Source: Streptomyces sp. man185
GTDB lineage: Bacteria > Actinomycetota > Actinomycetes > Streptomycetales > Streptomycetaceae
NCBI GenBank assembly: GCA_002551355.1
Contig: NTHE01000041.1
Location: forward strand, 29,563 to 72,508
Length of the DNA: 42,946 bases
Reading direction: 5' to 3'
Of the stretch, positions 22,746 to 31,060 are shown piece after piece. Below the pieces are notes generated by a model. It searched no databases. It was not told the DNA's origin and saw only the letters and a list, made by a program, of their open reading frames with translations. The position numbers and the translations under genes were made by a program. Each line of letters begins with the position of its first letter. Within the stretch, counting starts at the first letter, position 1.

Positions 22746-23600
22746 ATGGACGTGACGGAACTCCTGCGACGCTCCGACGGCCCGGTGACCCGGGGCCGGG
22801 TCCGCGACGGCCTGACCGGACTCGGCCTCGCCCCGGGCGACACCGTGATGTTCCATACCCGGCTGTCCGCGATCGGCTACGTCCCCGGCGGCCCCCAGAC
22901 CGTCATCGACGCCCTGCTGGACGTCGTGGGACCCACCGGCACCCTGCTGGTCACCTGTGGCTGGAACGACGCCCCGCCCTACGACTTCACCACTTGGCCC
23001 CGCCCCTGGCAGGAGGCATTGCGCGCCCACCACCCCGCGTTCGACCCGGGGACGAGCGAGGCCGACCACGCCAACGGCCGCCTCCCGGAGGCCCTGCGTC
23101 GCAGGCCCGGGGCCGTACGCAGCCGCCACCCCGACGTGAGCTTCGCCGCGCTCGGCGCCTCGGCCGCCGCACTGATGGCCGCCCATCCCTGGGACGACCC
23201 GCACGGTCCCGGCAGCCCGCTGGCGCGCCTCGTCGCCCTCGGCGGCCGGGTGCTGCTGCTCGGCGCGCCGCGGGAGTCGATGACGCTGCTGCACCACGCC
23301 GAGGCGCTGGCCCAGGCCCCCGGCAAACGGTTCCTGACGTACGAGCAGCCCATCGAGGTGGAGGGCGAGCGGGTCTGGCGCACCTTCCAGGACATCGACT
23401 CCGAGAACGGCGCGTTCGACTACACCCCGGTCGTGCCCGAGGGGCAGGACCCCTTCGCGGCGATCGTCGGGGACATGCTCGTCGCCGGCATCGGGCGGGA
23501 GGGCTTCGTCGGGGCGGCCAGGAGCTGCCTGTTCGATGCCGGCCGGGCCGTGGACTTCGGCGTCCGCTGGATCGAGGAGCATCTGAACCCGGCCGCCTGA
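22746..23600 (+). CDS. AAC(3)-type aminoglycoside N3-acetyltransferase
   Basis: A 284-residue protein of the Antibiotic_NAT family. Conserved blocks are LAPGDTVMFHTRLSAIGYVP near residue 35, PTGTLLVTCGWNDAPPYDF, FDPGTSEADHANGRLPEALR, SRHPDVSFAALGASAAALMA (the His before PDVSF is the catalytic-region histidine), HPWDDPHGPGSPL and LLLGAPRESMTLLHHAEA. These enzymes acetylate the 3-amino group of 2-deoxystreptamine using acetyl-CoA, and actinomycete chromosomal versions often confer kanamycin or gentamicin resistance. No aminoglycoside biosynthesis gene is visible in this window. The start at 22746 has a GAGTGAGGAG site. It converges on the PL8 gene with 19 bp between stops. Confidence 0.93.
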   Translation: MDVTELLRRSDGPVTRGRVRDGLTGLGLAPGDTVMFHTRLSAIGYVPGGPQTVIDALLDVVGPTGTLLVTCGWNDAPPYDFTTWPRPWQEALRAHHPAFDPGTSEADHANGRLPEALRRRPGAVRSRHPDVSFAALGASAAALMAAHPWDDPHGPGSPLARLVALGGRVLLLGAPRESMTLLHHAEALAQAPGKRFLTYEQPIEVEGERVWRTFQDIDSENGAFDYTPVVPEGQDPFAAIVGDMLVAGIGREGFVGAARSCLFDAGRAVDFGVRWIEEHLNPAA

Positions 23601-23619
23601 ACGTCGGCGCCGATGCGGT

Positions 23620-26034
23620 TCAGGACAGCCGCACCTTGACCGTCTGCGTCGCCCCGCGCGTCCGGGACAGGTCGCCGAAGACCAGTCGCAGCGATTCTCC
23701 CGTGGTCGCCGAGGTCACCGTCGTCGGCTTCGACACGACCGAGGCGACGGGCCGGTTCCAGGTGAGGGTCAGGCTCGTCCTCATTCGCATGGGGTCGCTC
23801 ACGCAGACCGTCGCCGTCCCGTCGGCGTGCTCGGTGACCATCACGGAGCACGGGGCGTCCGCGACCAGCGGCCCGACGCTGCCGCCGAACCAGAAGTTCA
23901 CGGCGGTCAGCCCGAGCGAGGGCACCGCCACCCCCTGCTGGTCGTCCGTGTTGGCGAGCACGCGCAGCCAGCCGCTGTCCGCTGCCCGCGCCGCCGTGCG
24001 CGCTGGGGACGCTCCGGGCAGCAGCTGGTATGCATACGTGCCGTCCGACGGGTCCTGGCCGTGGTCGAACCAGAGGGTGAGGTATTTCCGGGAGACCAGA
24101 TCCGTGGAGCCCGCGGTGTTGATGTCGCGCCAGCGGCCCGTCCGGTTCTCCCGCAGCGCCTTCACGGTGGCCCTGCCGGGGAAGACGTAACCTCCGTGCC
24201 CGGCCAGATGCGCCCAGGACGCGCCGATCAGCGTCGCCGACCAGGGGGCGGTGACCGGTTTCGCCGAGCCGTCGACGGTGAACGGGGCATTGCCCGTCGG
24301 CCCCAGGTTGCGGTTGTCGACCGTGGTCTCCACGGCGGCGCCGTCGCGGCCGTGGATGCCCGCGCCCAGGCACACCACGGTGTCGTCGAGGAAGAACCAC
24401 GACTTCTTCGCCATCAGCGTGCTCGTCAGGCCCTTGAGGTACTGGCCCACGGCGGCGCGCTTCCTGTCGGTCGCCCCGCCGACCCAGTTCACGTCGGGGA
24501 GCGCGACGCCCCAGTCGCCGCCCGCCCCGTCGGCGAGCACCTTGCGCGAGGCCGTGGTGCCGGGCAGCCGGTACGGGTCGACGGTGGGCCAGAAGGCGTC
24601 GCTGTACTGGCCGTTGGCGAAGGTGCCGCCCCACCAGTAGAGCATCCCGTTCCCGGTGTGCCAGCCGCGCAGATTCTCGCCGTTGCCGACCTCGTAATAG
24701 GTGATCCGCCGGTCGGCCATGCTCAGGGACGCCGCCCAGCCCGGACGGCGGTGCGTGGCCCGGGCCATGTCGGGGAAGAGGCGGTGGCCGTCCGGCTCGG
24801 GGAGCGGGGTGAGTGAGGTGTCGTCCAGGACGCTCTTGATCCGGGCCAGCGCGGTGAGCCCGAGCGAGGGATTGCTCAGCGGCGGGCTGTAGTAGTCACG
24901 TTGCGCCCACCCCTTGACGAGCGCCCGCCACCGCGCGTTCTCGGCGGCCGAAGCGCCCCGTCCCAGCAGCACGATGGAGGCGAGGATCGGATGGCCGCGC
25001 CGGTGGTCGTCGACTTCGCCCCGGCTGATGGCGCGCCCCGCTACGGAGTCCATGACGAGGCCGTTGTAGAGGAACGGGGCCCAGGCGTTCTCCACCGCGT
25101 CGAACACCACCTGCCGCTTCGGGTCGCTGACCTCCCACGTCGTCCCCTTCAGCAGCGCGAACAGCAGCCCGAGCCCGCCGAGCATCACCGATCCGTAGCT
25201 GCCGGTGTAGGGGACGGTGGTGTGCTGGATGAACGAGCCGTCGGCGTAGAGCCCGTCGCCCTTGGCCACCAGCGGGAACACGGGGGAGAGGGCGTCCCGG
25301 GCCAGCGCGATCTTCGCCGCGCTGCCTCCGACGACCCCGCGCAGGGCCAGCACCCGGCACAGGTCGACCCGGTTCGCCCCGGTGCTCGTCCCGGTGTACG
25401 AGGCGACGGCGGAGTCCGGTACGAAATGGTCGACGGCGGCGCAGTAGCGCGTGAGCCGCTCCGGGGCGATGGCGTCGTACATCAGCACGCACACGTCCAG
25501 CAGGGCCTGCGGCGCGCCGATCTGCCAGCTGTACCAGTTGCCGTACCGGGTCTGCCCGTCGTTGTAGACCTCGGCGTTGAGGTGCTCCAGGCCGCTGAGC
25601 ACGGCATCGCGCAGCGCGGTGCTCCCGGTCAGGCCGGTGCCCTGCTGACGGTAGGCCTGCGCCATGGTGTTGAGACGGATGAAGCTGTCGGCCATCCGCC
25701 CGGAGAGGACGTACGACTCCGGGTCCGTGTCCGGGTCCGGGTCGGCGAACACCGCGTCGGGCCAGAGCGAGCCCTCCCCCGGGGCCATCGTCTCCAGCCA
25801 CTGCGACGCCTTCGCGCCGAGATCGGCCAGCCGGCTCCTGAAGGGTTCGGCGGTCGGGCTGAACCCCTCGCCGAGGATCAGCGCGCTCCATGTGGTGCGG
25901 AGCGCGGCGAACGGGTCGGCCTCGGGGGCGGCGGATGCGGCGCCGGGCGCGGTGAGCATCAGCGCTCCGCCGCCCGCGGCGCCGAGCGCCGCGGAGGTGG
26001 CCAGGAAGGTACGGCGGGACCAGGCAGAATTCAT
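23620..26034 (-). CDS. Secreted polysaccharide lyase family 8 (hyaluronate/chondroitin/xanthan lyase type)
   Basis: An 804-residue protein with a Tat signal (SRRTFLATSAALGAAGGGA, cleavage near ASA at 33-36). Residues 40-390 are the alpha/alpha toroid with the catalytic residues N221 (TGANRVDL), H271 (DGSFIQHTTVPYTGSYG) and Y280. The 50- and 9-residue spacings equal those of the pneumococcal hyaluronate lyase triad. The aromatic patch is YGNWYSWQIGAP (from 164). Residues about 400-800 are the beta-sandwich domains. PL8 enzymes cleave uronic-acid-containing glycans by beta-elimination; which glycan is not clear. Divergent from the regulator at 26406, with a promoter at 26132-26161. Confidence 0.93.
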   Translation of the reverse strand: MNSAWSRRTFLATSAALGAAGGGALMLTAPGAASAAPEADPFAALRTTWSALILGEGFSPTAEPFRSRLADLGAKASQWLETMAPGEGSLWPDAVFADPDPDTDPESYVLSGRMADSFIRLNTMAQAYRQQGTGLTGSTALRDAVLSGLEHLNAEVYNDGQTRYGNWYSWQIGAPQALLDVCVLMYDAIAPERLTRYCAAVDHFVPDSAVASYTGTSTGANRVDLCRVLALRGVVGGSAAKIALARDALSPVFPLVAKGDGLYADGSFIQHTTVPYTGSYGSVMLGGLGLLFALLKGTTWEVSDPKRQVVFDAVENAWAPFLYNGLVMDSVAGRAISRGEVDDHRRGHPILASIVLLGRGASAAENARWRALVKGWAQRDYYSPPLSNPSLGLTALARIKSVLDDTSLTPLPEPDGHRLFPDMARATHRRPGWAASLSMADRRITYYEVGNGENLRGWHTGNGMLYWWGGTFANGQYSDAFWPTVDPYRLPGTTASRKVLADGAGGDWGVALPDVNWVGGATDRKRAAVGQYLKGLTSTLMAKKSWFFLDDTVVCLGAGIHGRDGAAVETTVDNRNLGPTGNAPFTVDGSAKPVTAPWSATLIGASWAHLAGHGGYVFPGRATVKALRENRTGRWRDINTAGSTDLVSRKYLTLWFDHGQDPSDGTYAYQLLPGASPARTAARAADSGWLRVLANTDDQQGVAVPSLGLTAVNFWFGGSVGPLVADAPCSVMVTEHADGTATVCVSDPMRMRTSLTLTWNRPVASVVSKPTTVTSATTGESLRLVFGDLSRTRGATQTVKVRLS

Positions 26035-26131
26035 GGGAGAGCTCCGGGTCGGTGACGTGTCTCCGGTGGGAACCCGGCGCGCAGGGCGCTGGACTGGCTC
26101 CGGGATCCGACTGTTCTGAGCGGGCGGGCAC

Positions 26132-26161
26132 TTTCTAGCAGCCGCCAGGAGACTCGCTCAA
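26132..26161 (-). promoter_or_regulatory. Promoter of the PL8 lyase gene
   Basis: On the minus strand, TTGAGC (26156-26161) and TAGAAA (26132-26137) are 18 bases apart. The operator-like site at 26178-26192 lies 16 bases further upstream. The transcript would start near 26125, giving a leader of about 90 bases. The assignment rests on sequence resemblance only. Confidence 0.45.
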
Positions 26162-26177
26162 TGACTTTGGCCGAATT

Positions 26178-26192
26178 GATCGTATCGATCGT
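26178..26192 (-). promoter_or_regulatory. Operator-like site upstream of the PL8 promoter
   Basis: On the minus strand the site reads ACGATCGATACGATC, followed by AATTCGG. It matches the site upstream of the transporter operon (27638-27652) in orientation, in core GATCGATnCGAT, in the trailing AATT, and in distance to the -35 element. It is probably the binding site of the regulator encoded at 26406. Confidence 0.5.
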
Positions 26193-26258
26193 TTCTCGGG
26201 GGGTGTAAGCGTCTGCCGGGTGAGAACCGGCGCGCGCCCGTCGCGTCGGGGCAAAATA

Positions 26259-26297
26259 CCGCTCGGATCGTTTCGAGCGGATGTGATCGATATGGTT
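26259..26297 (+). promoter_or_regulatory. Palindrome and operator-like half-site upstream of the regulator gene
   Basis: CCGCTCG (26259-26265) and CGAGCGG (26274-26280) form a 7-bp inverted repeat around GATCGTTT. A second motif, GTGATCGATATGGTT (26283-26297), resembles the sites upstream of the lyase and transporter promoters. Both lie 110-145 bases before the regulator start and could serve autoregulation. Confidence 0.4.
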
Positions 26298-26405
26298 GGG
26301 GCATGCCGGGCGGGCCCCGGACGGCAGCCGTCCGAGGTGGCCGCCAGGTCGCCGCCGTCACACCGTCGGGCCAGAGCCCAGCCGTCTCCGAGTCCAGGGG
26401 GATCC

Positions 26406-27527
26406 ATGCGACTGCACGTCGATCAGCGCCACGAGCGGGTGCTCGAGCTCGTCCGCGAGCGCGGCAGCCTGCGCGTCGCCGAACTCGCCGAGGAACTCGG
26501 CATGTCCGCCGTCACCCTGCGCCGGGACGTCGAGGCGCTGGCCGCCCAGGGTCTGGTGGAGCGGCTGCACGGCGCGGTGGTGTGGCCCGCCGGGCAGTCC
26601 CGGCCCGCCCCCGCCGCCGCGCCCCCCGCCGAAGGGCTGGTGGTGGGCATGGTGGTGCCGACCACCGAGTACTACTACGCGGACGTCGTGCGCGGCGCCC
26701 GGCAGACCGTCGAGGCCGCGGGCGCCCGGCTGACGATCGGGCTCTCCCACTATCTCCCCGACGAGGACGCCGCCCAGGCCCGCCGGCTGCTGTCCACCGG
26801 CGCCGACGGGCTGCTGCTCACCCCGAGCTGGGAACGCGGCGTTCCGGACCAGGGCGAGGGGTTGTGGACGGTGGAGCAGGAGACCCCGGTCGTCCTGGTG
26901 GAACGCTCGGCGCCCCTCGGGCATCCGGCGGCGCGCCTGGACCGGGTCCGCTCGGACCATGCGCACGGGGCCGCCGAAGCGGTGGCGCACCTGGCCGGAC
27001 TCGGGCACCGGGCGATCGCGCTCGCCGTCCAGGACAGCCCGACCGCTCCCCGGCTCCGGGTCGGCTACCGGGCCGCCGTGGAGGCGCTGGGGCTGAGCCC
27101 GGTGTCGGCGGCGCCGCTGGACGACGCCTCGTCGCGGTCGGAGGCGAAACGCTTCGAGCGGACGCTGGAGTATCTGTGCGAGGCCGTGGCGAGCGGCAAC
27201 GTGACCGCCGCGATCGTGCACAGCGACGCGGACGCGATCGTCCTCATCCCCCGGCTCCAGGCCCGGGGGGTGCGGGTGCCCGAGGACCTCGCGGTGATCG
27301 CGTACGACGACGAGGTCGCCGGCCTCGCCGACCTGCCGCTCACCGCCGTGGCCCCGGACAAGCACGCCGTGGGGGCCGCCGCCGCGCGGCTCCTGCTGTC
27401 CCGCCTCGGGGTGGCGGAACCGGGGGCGACGGAAGCGGGTGCGGGCGCGGGCGCCCGTCGGCATCTGGACATCCTGCCCACGCTGCGGGTCCGGGTCTCC
27501 TGCGGGGCGGCGGCAGCCGCTCTCTGA
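26406..27527 (+). CDS. Hybrid regulator: DeoR-type helix-turn-helix with LacI-type sugar-binding domain
   Basis: A 373-residue protein. Residues 1-60 are a DeoR-family winged helix (QRHERVLELVRERGSLRVAE, then LAEELGMSAVTLRRDVEAL and GLVERLHGAVVW), not the LacI-type headpiece. After a Pro/Ala linker, residues about 78-365 are a LacI/GalR periplasmic-binding-like sensor (LVVGMVVPTTEYYYADVVRG, LLSTGADGLLLTPSWER, AAIVHSDADAIVLIPRLQAR, VRVPEDLAVIAYDDEVAGLA). It should bind a sugar derivative and control the flanking PL8 gene and transporter operon. The ATG at 26406 directly precedes the helix-turn-helix; earlier in-frame codons lie in the operator region. Confidence 0.9.
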   Translation: MRLHVDQRHERVLELVRERGSLRVAELAEELGMSAVTLRRDVEALAAQGLVERLHGAVVWPAGQSRPAPAAAPPAEGLVVGMVVPTTEYYYADVVRGARQTVEAAGARLTIGLSHYLPDEDAAQARRLLSTGADGLLLTPSWERGVPDQGEGLWTVEQETPVVLVERSAPLGHPAARLDRVRSDHAHGAAEAVAHLAGLGHRAIALAVQDSPTAPRLRVGYRAAVEALGLSPVSAAPLDDASSRSEAKRFERTLEYLCEAVASGNVTAAIVHSDADAIVLIPRLQARGVRVPEDLAVIAYDDEVAGLADLPLTAVAPDKHAVGAAAARLLLSRLGVAEPGATEAGAGAGARRHLDILPTLRVRVSCGAAAAAL

Positions 27528-27637
27528 CCGAAGAAGCATCGCGCTGCGAGCCGCACCCCGGGGCCAACAGGCCCTGAGGGCGCGGCTCTTCGCGTTCCGG
27601 GGTCGACGGTCGTCACGAACGGGGTTCCACTTCCTCG

Positions 27638-27652
27638 ATGATCGATTCGATT
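27638..27652 (+). promoter_or_regulatory. Operator-like site upstream of the transporter operon
   Basis: The site reads ATGATCGATTCGATT, followed by GAATTGG. It ends 17 bases before the -35 hexamer at 27670. Core sequence, orientation and spacing match the site upstream of the PL8 gene. Placement upstream of -35 in both promoters favours activation over simple repression. Confidence 0.5.
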
Positions 27653-27669
27653 GAATTGGTCATTTGCTC

Positions 27670-27699
27670 TTGACGGCGATCAGTTCTGCGCAAAATGAT
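27670..27699 (+). promoter_or_regulatory. Promoter of the ABC transporter operon
   Basis: TTGACG (27670-27675) and AATGAT (27694-27699) are separated by 18 bases. Transcription should begin near 27706, about 46 bases before the lipoprotein start. Confidence 0.55.
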
Positions 27700-27751
27700 G
27701 TGTGCCGTTCACCTCATCTCCCGCAGTTCGAGGTCCCGTAGGAGCCGGCCC

Positions 27752-29056
27752 ATGCCCTGTACCGCCCGCACGTCCCGCCTCGCCCTCGTGGCGTCCGCCG
27801 CGTCACTCGCCCTGCTCGTCACCGCCTGCGGCGGCTCGGGCTCGGACGGCTCGGGCCCCGGCGACAACAAGCCCGTCACCCTCACCTTCTGGTCGGCCAC
27901 CGCGGGCGCCAAGGAGACGGCCGACGCGTTCAACAAGACGCACACCGACATCAAGGTGAAGTTCTCGATGGTTCCCGCCGGACCCGAGGGCGTCACCAAG
28001 CTGTCCAACGCGGTCAAGGGCTCCAACGCCCCCGACGTGGCCACCATGGACTACTCGGCCCTGCCCGAGTACGCCAGCGAGGGCAACCTGGAAGACCTCA
28101 CCCCCAGCTCCGGCGACCTGGTGAAGAAGGAGTTCCCCGAGGCCGTCCAGTCCCTGGTCAACCTCGGCGGGTCCACCTGGGCGGTTCCGTTCGACGTCAC
28201 GCCGATCCAGCTCTTCTACCGCAAGGACCTGTTCAAGAAGCACGGCGTCGAGGTGCCGACCACCTGGGCCGAATACCGTACGGCCGCCGAGAAGATCCAC
28301 GCCGGCGACCCCGACGTCACCATCACCAACTTCGGCGGCGGCGATCCCGCTCTGCTCTCCGGCCTCGCCTGGCAGGCCGGCGCCCGGTGGTACGGCACCA
28401 ACGGCGACGCCTGGAAGGTGAACATCGACGACCCGGCCTCCCGCAAGGTCGCCGCCTACTGGGACGACCTCCTCGCCGACGGCCTCGCCTCCAAGACCCC
28501 GCTCTGGGGCGAGGGCGAGACCAAGGAGCGTGCCACCGGCAAGGTCGCCACCATTATCGGCGCCGCCTGGAGCGCCGGCAACTTCCCCGTCAGCTACCCC
28601 GACTCCAAGGGGAAGTGGGGCATAGCGCCCCTGCCCACCTGGGACGGCGAGGCGAGCACCGGCATGTACGGCGGAACCTCCTACATCGTGCCCAAGGGCA
28701 GCGAACACACGGAGGCCGCGGCCGAGTTCATCAAGTGGGTCACCACCGACCCGGCGGCCATGACCGCCCGCCTCAGCTCGCTCAAGACCCCCAGCAGCGC
28801 CCTGCCCGCCAACGAGGGCATGCGCGCCGCGGCGGCGAAGCAGTTCGACAGCTCCTACTTCGGCGACCAGGACGTCTACGCCGTGGCCGGCCAGGCCGCC
28901 GACACCATCGTGCCCGGCTGGACCTGGGGGCCGGTGCAGCAGCAGGTCACCTCGGTGCAGATGGCCGCCGGCGGCGACCACACGAAGATGCTCGACTCCG
29001 GCCAGGCGAAGGGCGAGAGCGCGGTCACCGACCGCGGCCTGAAACTCGACAAGTAG
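27752..29056 (+). CDS. Sugar ABC transporter solute-binding lipoprotein
   Basis: A 434-residue family-1 solute-binding protein. Residues 1-25 are a lipoprotein signal with lipobox LVTAC, placing the lipidated Cys at 26, followed by a Gly/Ser linker. The mature part has VTLTFWSATAGAKETADAFN, LSNAVKGSNAPDVATMDYSA, WAVPFDVTPIQLFYRKDLF, MYGGTSYIVPKGSEHTEAAA and GWTWGPVQQQVTSVQ, typical of carbohydrate importers. TAGGAG precedes the ATG at 27752; an upstream in-frame ATG overlaps the promoter. It heads an operon with two permeases, a dehydrogenase and a fused phosphatase. It is anchored outside the membrane to capture the glycan product. Confidence 0.95.
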   Translation: MPCTARTSRLALVASAASLALLVTACGGSGSDGSGPGDNKPVTLTFWSATAGAKETADAFNKTHTDIKVKFSMVPAGPEGVTKLSNAVKGSNAPDVATMDYSALPEYASEGNLEDLTPSSGDLVKKEFPEAVQSLVNLGGSTWAVPFDVTPIQLFYRKDLFKKHGVEVPTTWAEYRTAAEKIHAGDPDVTITNFGGGDPALLSGLAWQAGARWYGTNGDAWKVNIDDPASRKVAAYWDDLLADGLASKTPLWGEGETKERATGKVATIIGAAWSAGNFPVSYPDSKGKWGIAPLPTWDGEASTGMYGGTSYIVPKGSEHTEAAAEFIKWVTTDPAAMTARLSSLKTPSSALPANEGMRAAAAKQFDSSYFGDQDVYAVAGQAADTIVPGWTWGPVQQQVTSVQMAAGGDHTKMLDSGQAKGESAVTDRGLKLDK

Positions 29057-29132
29057 CCGCACGGCGGCCCGGCGCACGCAGTGCCGGGCCGCCTCCGCCT
29101 CAGCCCACCCCACCCCGCCGAAGGAGCACCAG

Positions 29133-30125
29133 GTGGCAGCCCCACTCGCCCGGCCGGACAGGACCCCGGCACCCCAGCCCGCGCCGCCGCCTACCGTCCC
29201 CGCCGGACCGGGAAAGCCCGGAGCCCCGGGCGGCCCCGGCACACGACGCGGACAGCGCCGGGCCGTCGCCCTGTTCACCGTCCCGTTCTTCGCGCTCTTC
29301 GGCGCCGTCACCGTCCTGCCGATGGTCTACGCGGCGTGGATGAGCCTCTACCGGGAGGAATCCTCCGGCCTGGGATTCGGCGGAACCGAGCGCGTCTTCG
29401 CCGGGTTCGGCAACTTCACCGAAGCCCTGGGCAACGAGGCATTCCTCCGCTCCTTCGGGAACATCGCCCTCTACTGCGCGCTCTACATCCCCGCGATGGT
29501 CGGCGGCGCGCTCGTCCTGGCCCTGCTCGTCGACTCGGCCATGGCCCGGGCCAGGCGCTTCTTCCAGATCGCCTACTTCCTGCCGCACGCGGTGCCCGGA
29601 CTGATCGCCTCACTGATCTGGCTCTACCTCTACACACCCGGCCTCAGCCCCGTCACCGACGCCCTCGACGCGTTCGGCGCGCACTGGAACTTCTTCGGCG
29701 AGGACGAGGCGATCCTCTCCGTCGTCAACATCTCCGCCTGGCAGTGGACCGGCTACAACATGATCATCTTCTACGCCGGTCTCCAGGCCGTTCCGCGCGA
29801 AGTCCTGGAAGCCGCGACCGTCGACGGAGCCGGCGCCCTGCGCACCGCCCTCCAGGTCAAGATCCCCATGATCCGGCCGACCGTCGTCCTGACCCTGCTG
29901 TTCACCTGCGTCGGCGCCATCCAGCTCTTCGACGCCCCCAAACTCGTCCAACTGCGCGCCAACACCATGGGCGAGGACTGGTCGCCGACCATGTTCATCT
30001 ACACCGCGGCCTTCAAGGGCCACGACTACGGCCTGGCCGCCGCGAGCTCCCTCCTGCTCGCCCTCGTCGCCGGCCTGCTGTCCTTCGTCGTCACCAAGCT
30101 CGGCAACCGGTGGAAGGCCTCATGA
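29133..30125 (+). CDS. Sugar ABC transporter permease (MalF type)
   Basis: A 330-residue inner-membrane protein. The first 45 residues are a Pro/Gly-rich cytoplasmic tail. Six helices follow, starting AVALFTVPFFALFGAVTVLP, and the EAA loop EVLEAATVDGAGALRTALQV, which contacts the ATPase, is followed by KIPMIRP. It forms the translocation channel with the next gene's product. A GTG start with AAGGAG lies 8 bases upstream, and the start codon of the next gene overlaps its stop (ATGA). No ATP-binding subunit is in the operon; Streptomyces transporters of this class usually share the MsiK ATPase encoded elsewhere. Confidence 0.95.
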   Translation: MAAPLARPDRTPAPQPAPPPTVPAGPGKPGAPGGPGTRRGQRRAVALFTVPFFALFGAVTVLPMVYAAWMSLYREESSGLGFGGTERVFAGFGNFTEALGNEAFLRSFGNIALYCALYIPAMVGGALVLALLVDSAMARARRFFQIAYFLPHAVPGLIASLIWLYLYTPGLSPVTDALDAFGAHWNFFGEDEAILSVVNISAWQWTGYNMIIFYAGLQAVPREVLEAATVDGAGALRTALQVKIPMIRPTVVLTLLFTCVGAIQLFDAPKLVQLRANTMGEDWSPTMFIYTAAFKGHDYGLAAASSLLLALVAGLLSFVVTKLGNRWKAS

Positions 30126-31060
30126 GCATCCAGACAGCCAACCGCGAGGCGCCGACCGCCGCCACCCGGCGCGAGCGGGCCGAACGCCGCACCGCACCAC
30201 GCCCGCCCGCCCGCCGGAGCCGCACCGGGGGCCTCACCTCCCGCGTCGCGGTGAACTCCGTGCTCGCCGTCGTCGCCGTCTACACGCTGATGCCGCTGAC
30301 CTGGCTCCTCATCGCCTCCACCAAGAGCTACCGGGACCTGTTCGCCACCAACCCGTTCAGCCTCGGCGACTTCCACTTCCTGGCCAACCTGAACGCCCTC
30401 CTCGAATACAACGACGGTGTCTTCGTCCGCTGGCTGCTCAACAGCCTCCTGTACACCGTCGTCGCCTCCGGTCTCTCCACCCTCATCTCCGTCGCCTGCG
30501 GCTACGCCTTCGACAAGTACGCCTTCCGCGGCCGGGAGAAGTGGTTCGGGGTCGTCCTCGTCGGCGTCCTCATCCCCTCGACCGTCGTCCAGCTCCCGCT
30601 GTACCTGATGGCCTCCGAACTGGGCCTCGTCAACACCTACTGGGCCGTCCTGATCCCCAGCCTCGTCAACCCCTTCGGCGTCTACCTCGCCCGCGTCTTC
30701 TCCGAGGGGTACGTGCCCGACGAGGTCCTCGAAGCGGCCCGGGTCGACGGAGCCGGGGAGGTGCAGACCTTCGTGAAGGTCGCCCTGCCGATGCTCGCGC
30801 CCGGCTTCGTGACCATCTTCCTGTTCTCCTTCACCGCGAGCTGGAACAACTTCTACGGCGCGCTCATGATGCTCAACGACGACCGGCTCTACCCGGTCAA
30901 CCTGGGCCTCTTCATGTGGAACCAGAACGTCTACCAGCAGCCCGAGCTCTACCCGCTGGTCATCATCGGCTCCCTCGTAGCCGTCGTCCCCCTGATCGTC
31001 GCCTTCCTCTGCCTCCAGCGCTTCTGGCGCTCGGGCCTGACCGCAGGAGCCGTCAAGTGA
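30122..31060 (+). CDS. Sugar ABC transporter permease (MalG type)
   Basis: A 312-residue partner permease. A basic cytoplasmic tail (residues 1-38) is followed by six helices (VAVNSVLAVVAVYTLMPLTW first), a conserved YAFDKYAFRGRE region, and the EAA loop EVLEAARVDGAGEVQTFVKV before ALPMLAPG. It pairs with the MalF-type protein to form the channel. The start overlaps the upstream stop by 4 bases, and its own stop overlaps the GTG of the dehydrogenase gene, so the permeases and the enzyme are translated as a coupled series. Confidence 0.95.
   Translation: MSIQTANREAPTAATRRERAERRTAPRPPARRSRTGGLTSRVAVNSVLAVVAVYTLMPLTWLLIASTKSYRDLFATNPFSLGDFHFLANLNALLEYNDGVFVRWLLNSLLYTVVASGLSTLISVACGYAFDKYAFRGREKWFGVVLVGVLIPSTVVQLPLYLMASELGLVNTYWAVLIPSLVNPFGVYLARVFSEGYVPDEVLEAARVDGAGEVQTFVKVALPMLAPGFVTIFLFSFTASWNNFYGALMMLNDDRLYPVNLGLFMWNQNVYQQPELYPLVIIGSLVAVVPLIVAFLCLQRFWRSGLTAGAVK

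Noticed and set aside
10914..23600. The ABC-F, kinase and AAC(3) genes as parts of an antibiotic biosynthesis cluster
   Set aside because: No synthase, glycosyl or tailoring enzymes of such a pathway lie between them, and unrelated housekeeping-type genes separate them by about 9 kb.
26358..27539. A 393-codon minus-strand frame opposite the hybrid regulator
   Set aside because: The plus strand encodes a clear two-domain regulator; the opposite frame has low-complexity composition and no motif.
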